From positions 1 through 36,556 of the forward strand of contig JADYYK010000128.1 of assembly GCA_020853705.1 (NCBI GenBank): 36,556 nucleotides of DNA. Reading direction: 5' to 3'. How positions within the stretch are numbered: position 1 is the first letter of the stretch; each line of letters opens with the position of its first letter. A program made the position numbers and the translations under genes. Positions 17,777 to 26,316 of the stretch are shown here, in pieces. The DNA comes from Deltaproteobacteria bacterium (GTDB lineage Bacteria; Myxococcota_A; Polyangia; Haliangiales; JADYYK01). The notes beneath the pieces were generated by a model. That model was not told the origin of the DNA. It was given only the letters and a program-made list of their open reading frames with translations, and did not search any database.

Positions 17777-19963
17777 ATGGCCTCGACTCGAACCCGCTTC
17801 ACTCTCCTCACCTTGGTCCTGGCGGCGGCGGCGGTGGCGGGTTGCGGACCTTCCGACAGCGACGTCCCGCCGGGCAACGATGGCGGCGTCGAGCCGCCCA
17901 AGTGCAAGTCGGGCGAGGACGCCGACGGCGACGGCATCCCCAACCAGGTCGAGGGCTGCACCGCCGATCCCGACAACGACGGTCGGCCGAGCTACTTCGA
18001 CACCGACAGCGACAACGACGGCATCCCCGACTCCATCGAGGCCGGCCCCAACCCGGGCATGCCGCGTGACAGCGACGCCGACGGCACGCCCGACTACATC
18101 GATCAGGACAGCGACAACGACGGCGTGCCCGACAAGTTCGAGGACCGCGACGGCAACGGCGTCATCGGCAGCTGCACCACCTCGTGCACCCAGGGCAGCT
18201 GCGGCGCCGGCGAGTACTGCTCGCTGCGCATGGGCGCCACCGCCGGCGTATGCGTGTCGTACATGTGCCTGTCGGGCGAGACCGATCCATACAGCGGCGA
18301 CACCGACGGGGACGGCACCAGCGACGGCAGCGAGGGCACCGCGATCTGCAACCCGCGCGGCGAGATGGGCAGCACCGGCCTGAAGAACGTGCAGTTCCGC
18401 TCCAACGCGACCGGCAACTGGAAGGTCGCCCTGGAGGAGGGCTCGAGCTACTTCGACATCACGGCGCCCGCGGGCGTGGCCGCGGTGTTCGACCTCGGCG
18501 CCGACGAGGTCGCCGGCTTCATCGTGTCGACCCCGGTGACCTCGAGCTCGGTGGCCATGGAGGCCAGCGCGCTGGGCGCCAAGCTGATCACCGGCGGCGG
18601 CGTGGCCAGCGGGCAGCTGCTGTCGTCGGGCTCGGTCGGCAAGTCGCTCGACAACTACGACACCGTGCGCGGCGCCACCGTCGAGCTCACCACCAGCGGC
18701 AACAGCGATGTGTCGACGGTGCGCAACAACGTCATGGCCAAGCTGCTCAACACCCAGGTCGCCATGCTGGGCAACCTGCCCGGCATGTTCGGCAGCGCCT
18801 CGAACAAGTTCGTCGTGGTCTACCAGGTGCTGTACCGCGACGCGACCACGATGATCGTGATGGGCGCCGTCGGCCTGCGCGCGTCGTACGACGACGCCAC
18901 CAAGGCGTCGGCCTGGCACATGGAGGATCTGTCGAACGGCACCGGCCTGGCCACCGCGTCGAACACCGACGTGGTCGAGTGCGAGCAGTTCATCGTCACC
19001 AAGATCCCCAAGGCCGACATCATCTGGCTGGTCGACGAGTCGGGCTCGACCGACCCGGATCGCGCGCTGATCGTGGCCAACGCGACCACGCTGTTCACGC
19101 GTGCGGTGGCGCAGGGGCTGGACTTCCGCATGGGCGTCACCGATCTCGACGACGGCTCGCAGGGCAAGCTGTCGCGCGGCAGCGGCGTGGCCCAGAACTA
19201 CGGCCTGTGGATCCTGCCCACCGAGGCCACCGTGTTCCGCAACGCCATCACTGATCCGTCGGGCAGCAAGGCGGCCGACGGCGGCCTCGAGCACGGCTTC
19301 ACCCAGCTGACCAACGTGATCGAGCGTCACCTGCCGCGCTCGACCACCGACGCGACCAAGATCCGCACCGACGCCAAGCTGGTCATCATCATGGAGAGCG
19401 ACGAGAGCGCCCAGGAGCTGGAGTCGGGCGGCACCTTCCCGCCCCCGGCGGGCGGCACCTTCGCGCGCGTGACCGGCATCCCCAACAACTCGGCGACGCT
19501 GAACGCCAACCAGCAGAGCGCGGTGGCCGCGATCGTCACGCCGTTCGCCAACTACATCAAGCTGCAGGACTCGGTGTTCCACGCCATCGTGCTGCCGCCG
19601 TCGGTGCAGCGCTGCAACGCCAGCGACATCGGCACGGTGGGCTGGGGCTACATCGAGCTGGCGGCGGCCACCGGCGGCCAGTCGGCGTCGATCTGTCAGG
19701 CCGACATCACCACCACGCTGACCCGCATCCTCGACGACATCTCGGGCGCGGCGTCGCCGGTGGTGCTCAAGAAGTTCCCCATCTCGCTGTCGATCGCGGT
19801 GGCCAAGGACAACGTGCAACTGGTGCGCTCGCGCTCGATGGGCTTCGACTACCGCTTCTCGTCGAACTCCATCGTGTTCTTCGGGGTGCCGTTCATGCCC
19901 AACGTGGCCAGCGAGGTCGTGGTCAGCTACCGCCGCTACGAGCAGCAGCGTCCGATTGACTGA
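17777..19963 (+). CDS. TSP3-repeat/vWA surface lipoprotein, copy 3 of 3
   Basis: The product is 728 residues. The ATG at 17777 follows GGAG by six bases; the signal peptide ends VAGC. Calcium-type DxDxDG repeats ([50 protein letters not shown]) and a Cys-rich block ([13 protein letters not shown]) lead to the beta domain. A vWA domain with DESGS (Asp420) and IIIMESDE follows, then the conserved tail [20 protein letters not shown] and QRPID. It differs from copies 1 and 2 more at the N-terminal half than at the tail. It keeps the SADGG-EHG type motif ([10 protein letters not shown]). It has a likely separate promoter, so its expression may differ from copies 1 and 2. Confidence 0.88.
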   Translation: MASTRTRFTLLTLVLAAAAVAGCGPSDSDVPPGNDGGVEPPKCKSGEDADGDGIPNQVEGCTADPDNDGRPSYFDTDSDNDGIPDSIEAGPNPGMPRDSDADGTPDYIDQDSDNDGVPDKFEDRDGNGVIGSCTTSCTQGSCGAGEYCSLRMGATAGVCVSYMCLSGETDPYSGDTDGDGTSDGSEGTAICNPRGEMGSTGLKNVQFRSNATGNWKVALEEGSSYFDITAPAGVAAVFDLGADEVAGFIVSTPVTSSSVAMEASALGAKLITGGGVASGQLLSSGSVGKSLDNYDTVRGATVELTTSGNSDVSTVRNNVMAKLLNTQVAMLGNLPGMFGSASNKFVVVYQVLYRDATTMIVMGAVGLRASYDDATKASAWHMEDLSNGTGLATASNTDVVECEQFIVTKIPKADIIWLVDESGSTDPDRALIVANATTLFTRAVAQGLDFRMGVTDLDDGSQGKLSRGSGVAQNYGLWILPTEATVFRNAITDPSGSKAADGGLEHGFTQLTNVIERHLPRSTTDATKIRTDAKLVIIMESDESAQELESGGTFPPPAGGTFARVTGIPNNSATLNANQQSAVAAIVTPFANYIKLQDSVFHAIVLPPSVQRCNASDIGTVGWGYIELAAATGGQSASICQADITTTLTRILDDISGAASPVVLKKFPISLSIAVAKDNVQLVRSRSMGFDYRFSSNSIVFFGVPFMPNVASEVVVSYRRYEQQRPID

Positions 19964-20003
19964 TTCACAGTCTGGTTCAGGTCCTGGCGACGGAGGGGTC
20001 GGC

Positions 20004-20450
20004 GTGGCCGAAGAGCTATCGAGGCTGGCAGTCCTGGCCGGCCGCTGGCAGGGTGACGAGACGCTGTATCCCAGCGGCGACGACCCGGGGGGCTCGGCGC
20101 GCTCGCTGGTGACCGCGCGCATGGTGCTCGACGGGACCTTCCTGATGACCGAGTACGAGGCCGAACGCGACGGCCACCTGCCCTACTCGGGCATCGGCGT
20201 CACCGGCTGGGACGACGCCATGAAGTGCTACACCATCCACTGGTTCGACTCCCTGGGCCGCAGCAGCGCGCTGCCGGCGACGGGCAGCTGGGACAAGAAC
20301 GTGCTGCGCCTCGAGCAAGCCGACCCAGGCGGGCGGATCCGCTACCTCTACGTGCTCGAGTCCCCGCAGCGGTACCTGTTCAGGATCGAGCGCACGGTGG
20401 CCGGCGAATGGCGCGCCGTGGTGCAGGGCAGCTACACGCGGCTGGACTGA
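20004..20450 (+). CDS. DUF1579-like small protein
   Basis: The product is 148 residues. The GTG at 20004 is chosen because a strong GGAGGGG (19992 onward) lies seven bases before it; the open frame extends further upstream but would overlap the previous gene. It begins with LSRLAVLAGRWQGDETLYPSG, the WxG pattern of the DUF1579 family, and continues with LDGTFLMTEYEAERDG and the strand motif GVTGWDDAMKCYTIHWFDSLG. The fold is expected to be a beta-barrel binding a small molecule, but its function is unknown. No signal peptide. It converges on the toxin-antitoxin pair. Confidence 0.8.
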   Translation: MAEELSRLAVLAGRWQGDETLYPSGDDPGGSARSLVTARMVLDGTFLMTEYEAERDGHLPYSGIGVTGWDDAMKCYTIHWFDSLGRSSALPATGSWDKNVLRLEQADPGGRIRYLYVLESPQRYLFRIERTVAGEWRAVVQGSYTRLD

Positions 20451-20460
20451 GGTTGTTTCG

Positions 20461-20479
20461 AGCGGCCACAGTAGCCGCT
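20461..20479. terminator. Hairpin between converging genes
   Basis: AGCGGC (20461-20466) pairs with GCCGCT (20474-20479) around a 7-base loop, in the 31-base gap between the DUF1579-like gene and the toxin gene. There is no T run on either strand, so it is a weak candidate for a shared terminator. Confidence 0.35.
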
Positions 20480-20481
20480 GG

Positions 20482-20787
20482 CTACCCAAGCCTTGGGCTC
20501 GCCGCGGCGACGGCGTTCCACACCACGATGATCTCGACCTCTGCGGCGACTTCGTCCAGGCGGTAGTAGACGTGGTTTCGGGTCTTCGGCATCAGGATCC
20601 GCCAGATGACGCGTCCCGAGCGCGCGGCGTACTTCTGGCGTTCGTGGTCGGCGCCCTCGCGGAGCTTGGTCACGATTGCGGAGAGCTCGTCGACGAAGAG
20701 ATGGGGAGCTTTCTCGCGTTGCCTCTCCCACCAAGCTCGCTTTTCCCTGACGGCGGCCAGCGCCTCGGGGGTGAAGCGAACCCTCAC
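20482..20787 (-). CDS. RelE/ParE-family toxin
   Basis: The product is 101 residues, normal for RelE/ParE. It begins with MRVRFTPEALAAVREKRAWWERQ and then LFVDELSAIVTKLREGAD; later comes RVIWRILMPKTRNHVYYRLDE, the central beta-sheet pattern of the family, and the strand EVEIIVVWNA. RelE-type members cut mRNA on the ribosome; ParE-type members poison gyrase. This sequence does not tell which. It starts GTG overlapping the antitoxin stop as GTGA, the usual translational coupling of a toxin-antitoxin operon in which the antitoxin comes first. Confidence 0.88.
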   Translation of the reverse strand: MRVRFTPEALAAVREKRAWWERQREKAPHLFVDELSAIVTKLREGADHERQKYAARSGRVIWRILMPKTRNHVYYRLDEVAAEVEIIVVWNAVAAASPRLG

Positions 20788-21014
20788 GGGCGGCGGAGTT
20801 CGTCGAGGACGGTGTCGGCCTCGATGAGGTCACCTGCGTCGGCCTGGGTGAGACCTCGCTCGAGGGCGCGCTCCAGCGCGGCGCGTTCTGCGGCGGGCAT
20901 CGTCTCGGCGGAGGCGTCGTACAGGAAGACCTGAACCTCGGCACCGTCAGGGAGATCGACGGGTTCGTCGACCACGATCCTGCCATTGACGACGTGGGCC
21001 TTGAGCGCGGTCAC
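20784..21014 (-). CDS. Antitoxin partner of the RelE/ParE toxin
   Basis: The product is 76 residues. The N-terminal half reads LKAHVVNGRIVVDEPVDLPDG, the strand-turn pattern seen in many small antitoxins paired with RelE/ParE toxins (NGRxVxDEPxDLPxG). The C-terminal half is a charged helix with AERAALERALERGLTQAD ending in VLDELRRP, likely the toxin-wrapping part. The start is GTG 21014, placed by TATGCT six bases upstream; longer frames upstream are shadows. It directly precedes the toxin with a 4-base overlap, so the pair is probably autoregulated. Confidence 0.82.
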   Translation of the reverse strand: MTALKAHVVNGRIVVDEPVDLPDGAEVQVFLYDASAETMPAAERAALERALERGLTQADAGDLIEADTVLDELRRP

Positions 21015-21020
21015 CCGTGA

Positions 21021-21026
21021 AGCATA
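21021..21026 (-). promoter_or_regulatory. -10-like box for leaderless start of the antitoxin
   Basis: TATGCT, six bases before the GTG at 21014, with CTGGAC as a weak -35 at 16 bases. No Shine-Dalgarno sequence is present. Confidence 0.45.
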
Positions 21027-21103
21027 CACGATTGATCCGGCTGTCCAGGGGTGGGACGGCCTGGGCAGGGGTGCGGGACCGGGGGAGCGGAGCGGACGGC
21101 CGG

Positions 21104-21892
21104 CTACTTGGCGGGCATCGGGATGGGCTTGAGGATGCTGAAGGCGGCGCCCTGGGGGTCGGCGAGGACGGCGAAGCGGCCGGTGTTGGGGATGTCGGCG
21201 GGGGGCTGGAAGATCTTGCCGCCGAGGGCGACCGTCTTGGCGGCGGTGGCGTCGGCGTCGGCGACCGCGAAGTAGACGTTCCACATGCTGGGCGCGCCGG
21301 CCATGTCCTTGGGCTGCGCCATCATGCCGCCGATGCCCTGGTCGCCGTTCTTGATGATGATGTAGGTCATGTCGGGGCCCATCTGCACCGGCTCGAACTT
21401 CCAGCCGAACAGGCCGCCGTAGAACTTGCCGGCGGCGTCGACGTTGGTCGAGATGAGCTCGTTCCAGCACAGCGCGTTGGTCTCGCCGTAGAGGAAGGTC
21501 CCCATCGACTGCAGCGGCTGCCACAGCGCGAAGGTGCCGCCGGCCGGATCCTGCACCACGGCCATCTTGCCGGGGCCCATGGCGACGGGGCCGAACACCA
21601 CGGTGCCACCCACCGAGGTCGCCTTCTTGGCGGCGACGTCACAGTCCTCGACCGCGACGTAGGACAGCCAGTGCGGCGGGGCGCCCATGGCCTTGGCCTG
21701 CTCGGGCAGCTTCATGATGCCGGCGACGTGCTTGCCCCCGATGTCAGCGATGGCGTAGGGCTCCGGCATCGGCATGTCAGTGGTGTTCCAGCCCAGCAGC
21801 TCCTTGTAGAAGGCCTTGCCGGCGACGGGATCACTGCTGGCCAGCTCGACCCAGCAGAAGGTTCCGGTGATGGGCTTCACGATCTCGGGCAT
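21104..21892 (-). CDS. VOC superfamily protein with two glyoxalase-like domains
   Basis: The product is 262 residues with two repeats of the VOC fold. The first begins GTFCWVELASSDPVAGKAFYKELLGW; the second begins ALCWNELISTNVDAAGKFYGGLFGW, each followed by a similar strand-helix set ending VVQDPAGGTFALWQP and VLADPQGAAFSILKP. VOC proteins bind a metal for glyoxalase, dioxygenase or resistance chemistry, but the two-repeat form in actinobacteria and myxobacteria is mostly of unknown role. The ATG at 21892 has AGGAGG seven bases upstream. Longer open frames that run into the ABC permease are shadows. It lies 83 bases after the permease on the same strand. Confidence 0.9.
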   Translation of the reverse strand: MPEIVKPITGTFCWVELASSDPVAGKAFYKELLGWNTTDMPMPEPYAIADIGGKHVAGIMKLPEQAKAMGAPPHWLSYVAVEDCDVAAKKATSVGGTVVFGPVAMGPGKMAVVQDPAGGTFALWQPLQSMGTFLYGETNALCWNELISTNVDAAGKFYGGLFGWKFEPVQMGPDMTYIIIKNGDQGIGGMMAQPKDMAGAPSMWNVYFAVADADATAAKTVALGGKIFQPPADIPNTGRFAVLADPQGAAFSILKPIPMPAK

Positions 21893-21975
21893 CGTCGACC
21901 TCCTCTGTGCACGTTGGTTGGGGCGCAGAGAGTAGATCCGATGGCGGCACGGTGAAAGGGTCGACCGTGTGAAAA

Positions 21976-23274
21976 CTACCTGGTCATGACCCAGCGCAGC
22001 ATCTGGCGCATCGAGGCCGGCTTGCCCTGCATGAGGACACCGGCGCGGAAGATCCGCCCGGCCGCGAACACGCAGCCCAGCGTGGTCAGCGCGCACAGCA
22101 CGACCGACAGCGCGACCTGCCACAGCGGCGGCCCCGGGTGCAGCGCCAGGCGCAGCATCATCAGGAACGGGGTGGCCGGCGGCAGCAGCGAGAAGATCAC
22201 CGACAGGTTGCTCGACGGCGCCTGCAGCACCACGGTCCACAGCATGATCGGCATCACGGTGACGACCACCACCGGCATCATCAGGGACTGCGCGTCCTTG
22301 AGCTCGCTGCACGCGGCGCCGACCGCGATGTACAGCGAGCCGAAGAAGAAGATGGCCAGCAGCAGGAACAGCACCAGCCAGGGCAGGAGCTCGAGCGGGA
22401 TGGCGTCGAGGTAGCCCAGCGAGGCCGCCGCGATGGCGCCGCCGGTCAGGTAGATCGCCGCCAGGATCAGCGTGATCCCGGCCGAACCGCACAGCTTGCC
22501 CAGCATCAGCTCGAACGGCGTCACCGAGCCGAGCAGGACCTCGCTGATGCGGTTCATCTTCTCCTCCAGCACGCTGTTCAGGAGCTGCGGCGCGCTGGTC
22601 ATCACGATCATGAAGAGCAGGAACATGAAGATGATGGGGATGAGCAGGTTGCGGATCTGATCGACGCGCTTGCCCTGGCCGACCTTGCCGTCGGCGCCGC
22701 GCGCCAGCAGCCCCAGGTGATCGGTGGGCACCGGCTTCTCCAGGCGAGCCACCAGGGCGGCGTCGAGGCCGGCCTCGTCGAAGCGCTGGGCCCGGATGAT
22801 CTGGTTGGTGACGAGGTCGATCCACATGCGCAGCTGCTCGTCGGTCGGGTGATCGCTGTGGTAGCGGATGCGGGCGCCACCGCCGCCCAGGGTGTCAGCC
22901 GGGATGTCGACGAAGGCCCACAGCGCGCCCGACTTGACGCGGCTCGACAGCTCGAGGCGCTGGGCGTCGGCGGCCTCGCCGGGCGCCGCCGGGGCGATCT
23001 CCAGCGGGGTGAAGCGGGCGCCCGCGACCACGCCCTGCTTGATGAGGTCGTTGCGCGCCGCGGTGGCCGCGGCCAGCGGGGCGTACAGCTTGCCGGTGCG
23101 ATCGACCACGGCGAAGCGACGCTCGGTGGTGTCGCGGTGGCCGGCGGTCAGACGCTGGATGAGGATCGACCCGCCGGTCAGGATCGGCATCAGGATGACG
23201 CTGATGATGAAGGCCTTGCTGCGCAGCGAGGCGCCCAGCTCGGAGGCGGCGACGATGAGGATCTTGCGACTCAT
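21976..23274 (-). CDS. ABC-2 family transporter permease (NatB-like)
   Basis: The product is 432 residues. A first membrane helix (AFIISVILMPILTGGSILI at about 21-39) is followed by a large outside domain of about 180 residues. A block of five or so helices follows, with segments such as NLLIPIIFMFLLFMIVMTSAP, GITLILAAIYLTGGAIAAAS, WLVLFLLLAIFFFGSLYIAVG, and SLMMPVVVVTVMPIMLWTVV. This is the build of NatB/YhaP-type exporters that pair with a NatA-like ATPase. The segment LLNSVLEEKMNRISEVLLGS is the typical coupling region. Its ATG overlaps the stop of the deoxyribosyltransferase-like gene (ATGA). The substrate is unknown. Confidence 0.92.
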   Translation of the reverse strand: MSRKILIVAASELGASLRSKAFIISVILMPILTGGSILIQRLTAGHRDTTERRFAVVDRTGKLYAPLAAATAARNDLIKQGVVAGARFTPLEIAPAAPGEAADAQRLELSSRVKSGALWAFVDIPADTLGGGGARIRYHSDHPTDEQLRMWIDLVTNQIIRAQRFDEAGLDAALVARLEKPVPTDHLGLLARGADGKVGQGKRVDQIRNLLIPIIFMFLLFMIVMTSAPQLLNSVLEEKMNRISEVLLGSVTPFELMLGKLCGSAGITLILAAIYLTGGAIAAASLGYLDAIPLELLPWLVLFLLLAIFFFGSLYIAVGAACSELKDAQSLMMPVVVVTVMPIMLWTVVLQAPSSNLSVIFSLLPPATPFLMMLRLALHPGPPLWQVALSVVLCALTTLGCVFAAGRIFRAGVLMQGKPASMRQMLRWVMTR

Positions 23275-23810
23275 GCGGTGGCGGCAGTGTAGCCCCGCGC
23301 GCGGATCAGCGCGACCGCCTCACGGCAGGTGGCCTCGAGGTCGGCCTGGATGGCGACCGCCGGGCAGTCCTGCGCGAAGCGGCGGCGGATGTAGCGCGCG
23401 CCGGTGAAGCCGTGCTCGATGCCCAGCACCAGGGGGGCGCCGCTGGTGCGGTGGCGCTCCTTCCACTCGGCCAGCTCGAAGCGGGTGGTCTGGGCGTAGG
23501 CGCGGTGGCAGTGGTGCTCGCGCTCGCGGGCGAGCCAGAACAGGACCACTCCGTCGCGTGCGGCGCGCTGCAGGTGCTCGGACTCCCAGTCGACCTGCTC
23601 GGCGTACATGGCGTGGTCGAAGTCGCGCTCCGGGTTGATCGGGCGCCGCGGGCTGGCGACGTGGATGTCGGGGGCGATCCGCCCCAGGTACTCGATGGCC
23701 TGCAGCTGCCACTCCACGGTCCAGGTCGGGCCGGCCAGGAAGATCAGCGGGCCTGGGCGGGTGCCCCGTTCGGGGGCGATGAGGACTTCACGGCGAGGGT
23801 CGCTTGTCAT
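23271..23810 (-). CDS. Nucleoside 2-deoxyribosyltransferase-like protein
   Basis: The product is 179 residues. The motif PLIFLAGPTWTVEWQLQAIEYLG near residue 21 and the segment WESEHLQRAARDGVVLFWLA, followed by TTRFELAEWK, fit the Nuc_deoxyri_tr2 type of nucleoside deoxyribosyltransferase, where the Glu of FELAEW is the likely nucleophile. Such enzymes swap bases on nucleosides or cleave modified nucleosides. It lies between ABC ATPase and permease genes and overlaps the permease start (ATGA). A consensus -35 TTGACA and a nearby inverted repeat lie just upstream, so it and the permease can be switched apart from the ATPase. Confidence 0.75.
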   Translation of the reverse strand: MTSDPRREVLIAPERGTRPGPLIFLAGPTWTVEWQLQAIEYLGRIAPDIHVASPRRPINPERDFDHAMYAEQVDWESEHLQRAARDGVVLFWLAREREHHCHRAYAQTTRFELAEWKERHRTSGAPLVLGIEHGFTGARYIRRRFAQDCPAVAIQADLEATCREAVALIRARGYTAATA

Positions 23811-23813
23811 GAT

Positions 23814-23845
23814 GTTAGTGTGAGTTCAACACTAACTCGTGTCAA
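23814..23845 (-). promoter_or_regulatory. TTGACA -35 box with overlapping inverted repeats, internal promoter/operator
   Basis: On the minus strand TTGACA (23845-23840) contains the ATPase stop codon. It is followed by an inverted repeat with arms GTTAGTGT and ACACTAAC (23836-23829 and 23821-23814) and a 7-base centre; a second pair GAGTT/AACTC overlaps it. The -10 is weak (CACACT at 17 bases). The site ends 3 bases before the ATG at 23810. It looks like a repressed internal promoter; no regulator gene for it is adjacent in the window. Confidence 0.55.
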
Positions 23846-24774
23846 GGGCTCTCGGTGTGGGTCTGGGTCTCGCTCTCGGGGCGGGCGATGGCGACGAAGA
23901 TGTCGTGCAGCGACGGGCGCACCAGCTCGAACTGGGTCACCGCGGTCTTCGCGCTCAAGGCGTGCAGGAAGGCCTGCGGGTCGCCGCCCAGCTCGACGTC
24001 CTGGACCTGGCCGTGGTCGGTCACCTTGGCCACGCCGGGCAGGCCGTCGAGGCTGGCGGCGCCGCCGGCGCAGCGCACCCGGGCGCGCTGGCCGCCGTGG
24101 GTGGCCTGGATCTCGTCGAGGGTGCCGTCGAGCACCTTCTTGCCGCGGTAGATCATGAAGATGCGGTCGCACATCTTCTCGGCCATCGACATGTCGTGGG
24201 TCGAGAACACGATGGTGACGCCGCGCGCGCGCTGCTCCAGGATGGCCTCGCGCAGCGCGACCGCGTTGACCGGGTCGAGGCCGCTGAAGGGCTCGTCGAG
24301 GATGAGCAGCTCGGGCGCGGCGACGACGGCGGCGATGAACTGCACCTTCTGCGACATGCCCTTTGACAGGGCGTCAACCTTCTTGTCGGCCCAGCGCGCC
24401 AGATCCAGCCGCTCCAGCCAGCGGTCGATCTCGGGGCCGAGCTCGCGCGCGGGGCGGCCCTTGAGGCGGCCGTAGTACATCAGCAGGCGGCGCACCTTCA
24501 TCTTCTTGTACAGGCCGCGCTCCTCGGGCAGGTACGCCACGCGGTCGCGCGCCGCGCGGGTGCCGACCTGGCCCAGGACCTCGATCTCGCCGCGGTCGGG
24601 CAGGAGGATGTTCATGATCATGCGCAGCGTGGTGGTCTTGCCCGAGCCGTTGGGGCCGATGAAGCCGTAGATGGTCCCGCGTGGGATGGTCAGCGACAGC
24701 TCCGACACCGCGTTGACCGGGCCGAAACTCTTGCTGACGTCGCGGATGACGATGGCGGCGTCGGACGGGGCCAC
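23842..24774 (-). CDS. ABC transporter ATP-binding protein (NatA-like)
   Basis: The product is 310 residues. Walker A GPNGSGKTT at 40-48, signature LSKGMSQKVQF (the LSGGQ variant of the NatA/EcsA group), Walker B LLILDEPFSGLD, and the switch FSTHDM are all present. A C-terminal extension of about 90 residues has the usual exporter-ATPase fold. It drives the ABC-2 permease two genes downstream. The GTG at 24774 is two bases after the pyruvate kinase stop. Longer frames upstream are shadows of pyruvate kinase. Confidence 0.94.
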   Translation of the reverse strand: MAPSDAAIVIRDVSKSFGPVNAVSELSLTIPRGTIYGFIGPNGSGKTTTLRMIMNILLPDRGEIEVLGQVGTRAARDRVAYLPEERGLYKKMKVRRLLMYYGRLKGRPARELGPEIDRWLERLDLARWADKKVDALSKGMSQKVQFIAAVVAAPELLILDEPFSGLDPVNAVALREAILEQRARGVTIVFSTHDMSMAEKMCDRIFMIYRGKKVLDGTLDEIQATHGGQRARVRCAGGAASLDGLPGVAKVTDHGQVQDVELGGDPQAFLHALSAKTAVTQFELVRPSLHDIFVAIARPESETQTHTESP

Positions 24775-24776
24775 GG

Positions 24777-26228
24777 CTACGGCTCGGCGCCCAGGGTCGC
24801 GATGCGCACCGAGTGAGTGGCGCCCGGCGCGGTGTCGCCGCCGAGCACGCTGACCACGGTGTCGCCGGGCCCGGCCAGGCCAGCCGCGGGCAGCGCGGCG
24901 GCGGCCCAGGCCAGCAGGCGCGGCAGGTCGGGCAGCTGGTCGGTCAGGTGCGGGACCACGCCCCAGTACAGCGCCAGCCAGCGCTGCACGCTGGGGTCGG
25001 CGGTCAGCGCCACGATGGGCGCGCGCGGGCGCTCGTCGGACAGCAGCATCGCGGTGCGCCCGGTGCGGGTCAGGCACACGATGGCGGCGACGTCGATCTC
25101 GTGGGTGGCCGAGGCCGCCAGGTGCGCGGCGACGCAGGCGAAGTCGTCCCGGCTGGTCGAGCCGGGCGCGCCAGGTTCGACGGCGTCGCGCACGCGCTCG
25201 CCGAACGGATACAGGGTCTCCTCGGTGGTGCGCGCGATGGCGGCCATGCGGCGCACGGTCTCGACCGGGTACTTGCCGACCGCGGTCTCGCCCGACAGCA
25301 TCACGGCGTCGGAGCCGTCCAGGATGGCGTTGGCCACGTCGGTGACCTCGGCCCGGGTGGGGATGGGGTTGTCGGTCATCGACTCCAGCATCTGGGTCGC
25401 GGTGATGACCAGCTTTCCGGCACGATTTGCGCGCGCGATGATGTGCTTCTGGTGCGCCGGGATCATCTCCAGCGAGACCTCGACGCCGAGGTCGCCGCGC
25501 GCCACCATGACGCCGTCGGCGACCGCGACGATCTCGTCGAGGTTCTCGATGGCCTGCGGCTTCTCGATCTTGGCGATGATGGGGACGACGCGGCCCAGGC
25601 TGGTCATGAGCTGGCGCAGGTCGGTGACGTCGCTGGCGCGGCGCACGAAGGACAGCGCCACCAGGTCGACGCCGAGCCCGAGGCCGAAACGCGCGTCGTC
25701 GCGATCTCGATCGGTCATCGCCGCCGCGGTCAGCGTGGCGCCGGGCACGCTGAGCCCCTTGTTGGAGCTGAGCCGGCCACCGTCGATGACGTCGCAGACC
25801 ACGTCCTCACCGTGGATCTCCCGCACCTCGACGCACAGGCGGCCCTCGTCGAGCAGGATGCGCAGCCCGGGGCGGACATCGCGCGGCAAGGCTGCATAGG
25901 TGGTCGACACCCGGCCGGCGTCACCCTCGAGCTCGTGCGTGGTGATGGTGAGGGTCGATCCGGTGGGCACGTCGATGCCGCCGTCCTTGACCTTGCCGAT
26001 GCGGATCTTGGGGCCCTGCAGGTCCTGCAGGATGGCGATGGGGCGGCCGGCGCGGGCGGCGGCGGCGCGCACCATCGCGAAGTTGGCGGCGTGGGCCTCG
26101 TGAGTGCCGTGCGAGAAGTTGAGGCGCACCGCGTCCAGGCCCGCCGCGATCATGGCGTCGAGGACCTCGGGGCGCGCCGAGGCTGGCCCCAGGGTGGCCA
26201 GGAGCTTGGTCCGTTTATGGCCGGTCAC
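24777..26228 (-). CDS. pyk: Pyruvate kinase
   Basis: The product is 483 residues, normal for the family. It catalyses phosphoenolpyruvate plus ADP to pyruvate plus ATP, the last step of glycolysis. Signature motifs are RLNFSHGTHEAH, LQDLQGPKIRIG, ALSFVRRASDV, IAKIEKPQAIENLDEI (catalytic Lys), MVARGDLGVEV, ITATQMLESMTDNPIPTRAEVTD and SGETAVGKYPVE. The C-terminal domain follows with VCLTRTGRTAMLLSDERPRAPIVALT. The GTG at 26228 is used because TATGAT lies six bases before it and the first residues TGHKRTKLLATLGPAS fit the family start; the longer open frame upstream runs over the divergent gene. It appears to lead the transcription unit that includes the ABC ATPase. Confidence 0.96.
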   Translation of the reverse strand: MTGHKRTKLLATLGPASARPEVLDAMIAAGLDAVRLNFSHGTHEAHAANFAMVRAAAARAGRPIAILQDLQGPKIRIGKVKDGGIDVPTGSTLTITTHELEGDAGRVSTTYAALPRDVRPGLRILLDEGRLCVEVREIHGEDVVCDVIDGGRLSSNKGLSVPGATLTAAAMTDRDRDDARFGLGLGVDLVALSFVRRASDVTDLRQLMTSLGRVVPIIAKIEKPQAIENLDEIVAVADGVMVARGDLGVEVSLEMIPAHQKHIIARANRAGKLVITATQMLESMTDNPIPTRAEVTDVANAILDGSDAVMLSGETAVGKYPVETVRRMAAIARTTEETLYPFGERVRDAVEPGAPGSTSRDDFACVAAHLAASATHEIDVAAIVCLTRTGRTAMLLSDERPRAPIVALTADPSVQRWLALYWGVVPHLTDQLPDLPRLLAWAAAALPAAGLAGPGDTVVSVLGGDTAPGATHSVRIATLGAEP

Positions 26229-26234
26229 GGCGCC

Positions 26235-26240
26235 ATCATA
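26235..26240 (-). promoter_or_regulatory. -10-like box for leaderless start of pyruvate kinase
   Basis: TATGAT, a near-consensus -10, six bases before the GTG at 26228, with no Shine-Dalgarno sequence. No clear -35 is seen. Confidence 0.5.
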
Positions 26241-26316
26241 CGCCGGATGCCGGGAGCGATAGATCGTTCGCCCGGGGTCGCGCGTAGCAGGGCCCGATCC
26301 GCCCACCGGAGGACCC

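Noticed and set aside
17747..20122. A 791-residue open frame on the minus strand opposite vWA copy 3
   Set aside because: Its translation is low-complexity and His/Arg/Gly/Val-rich, typical of an antisense shadow in GC-rich DNA. The plus strand has a clear lipoprotein with recognised domains.
21892..22825. Upstream extension of the VOC gene through the ABC permease
   Set aside because: It is an out-of-frame reading of the permease; AGGAGG places the VOC start at 21892.
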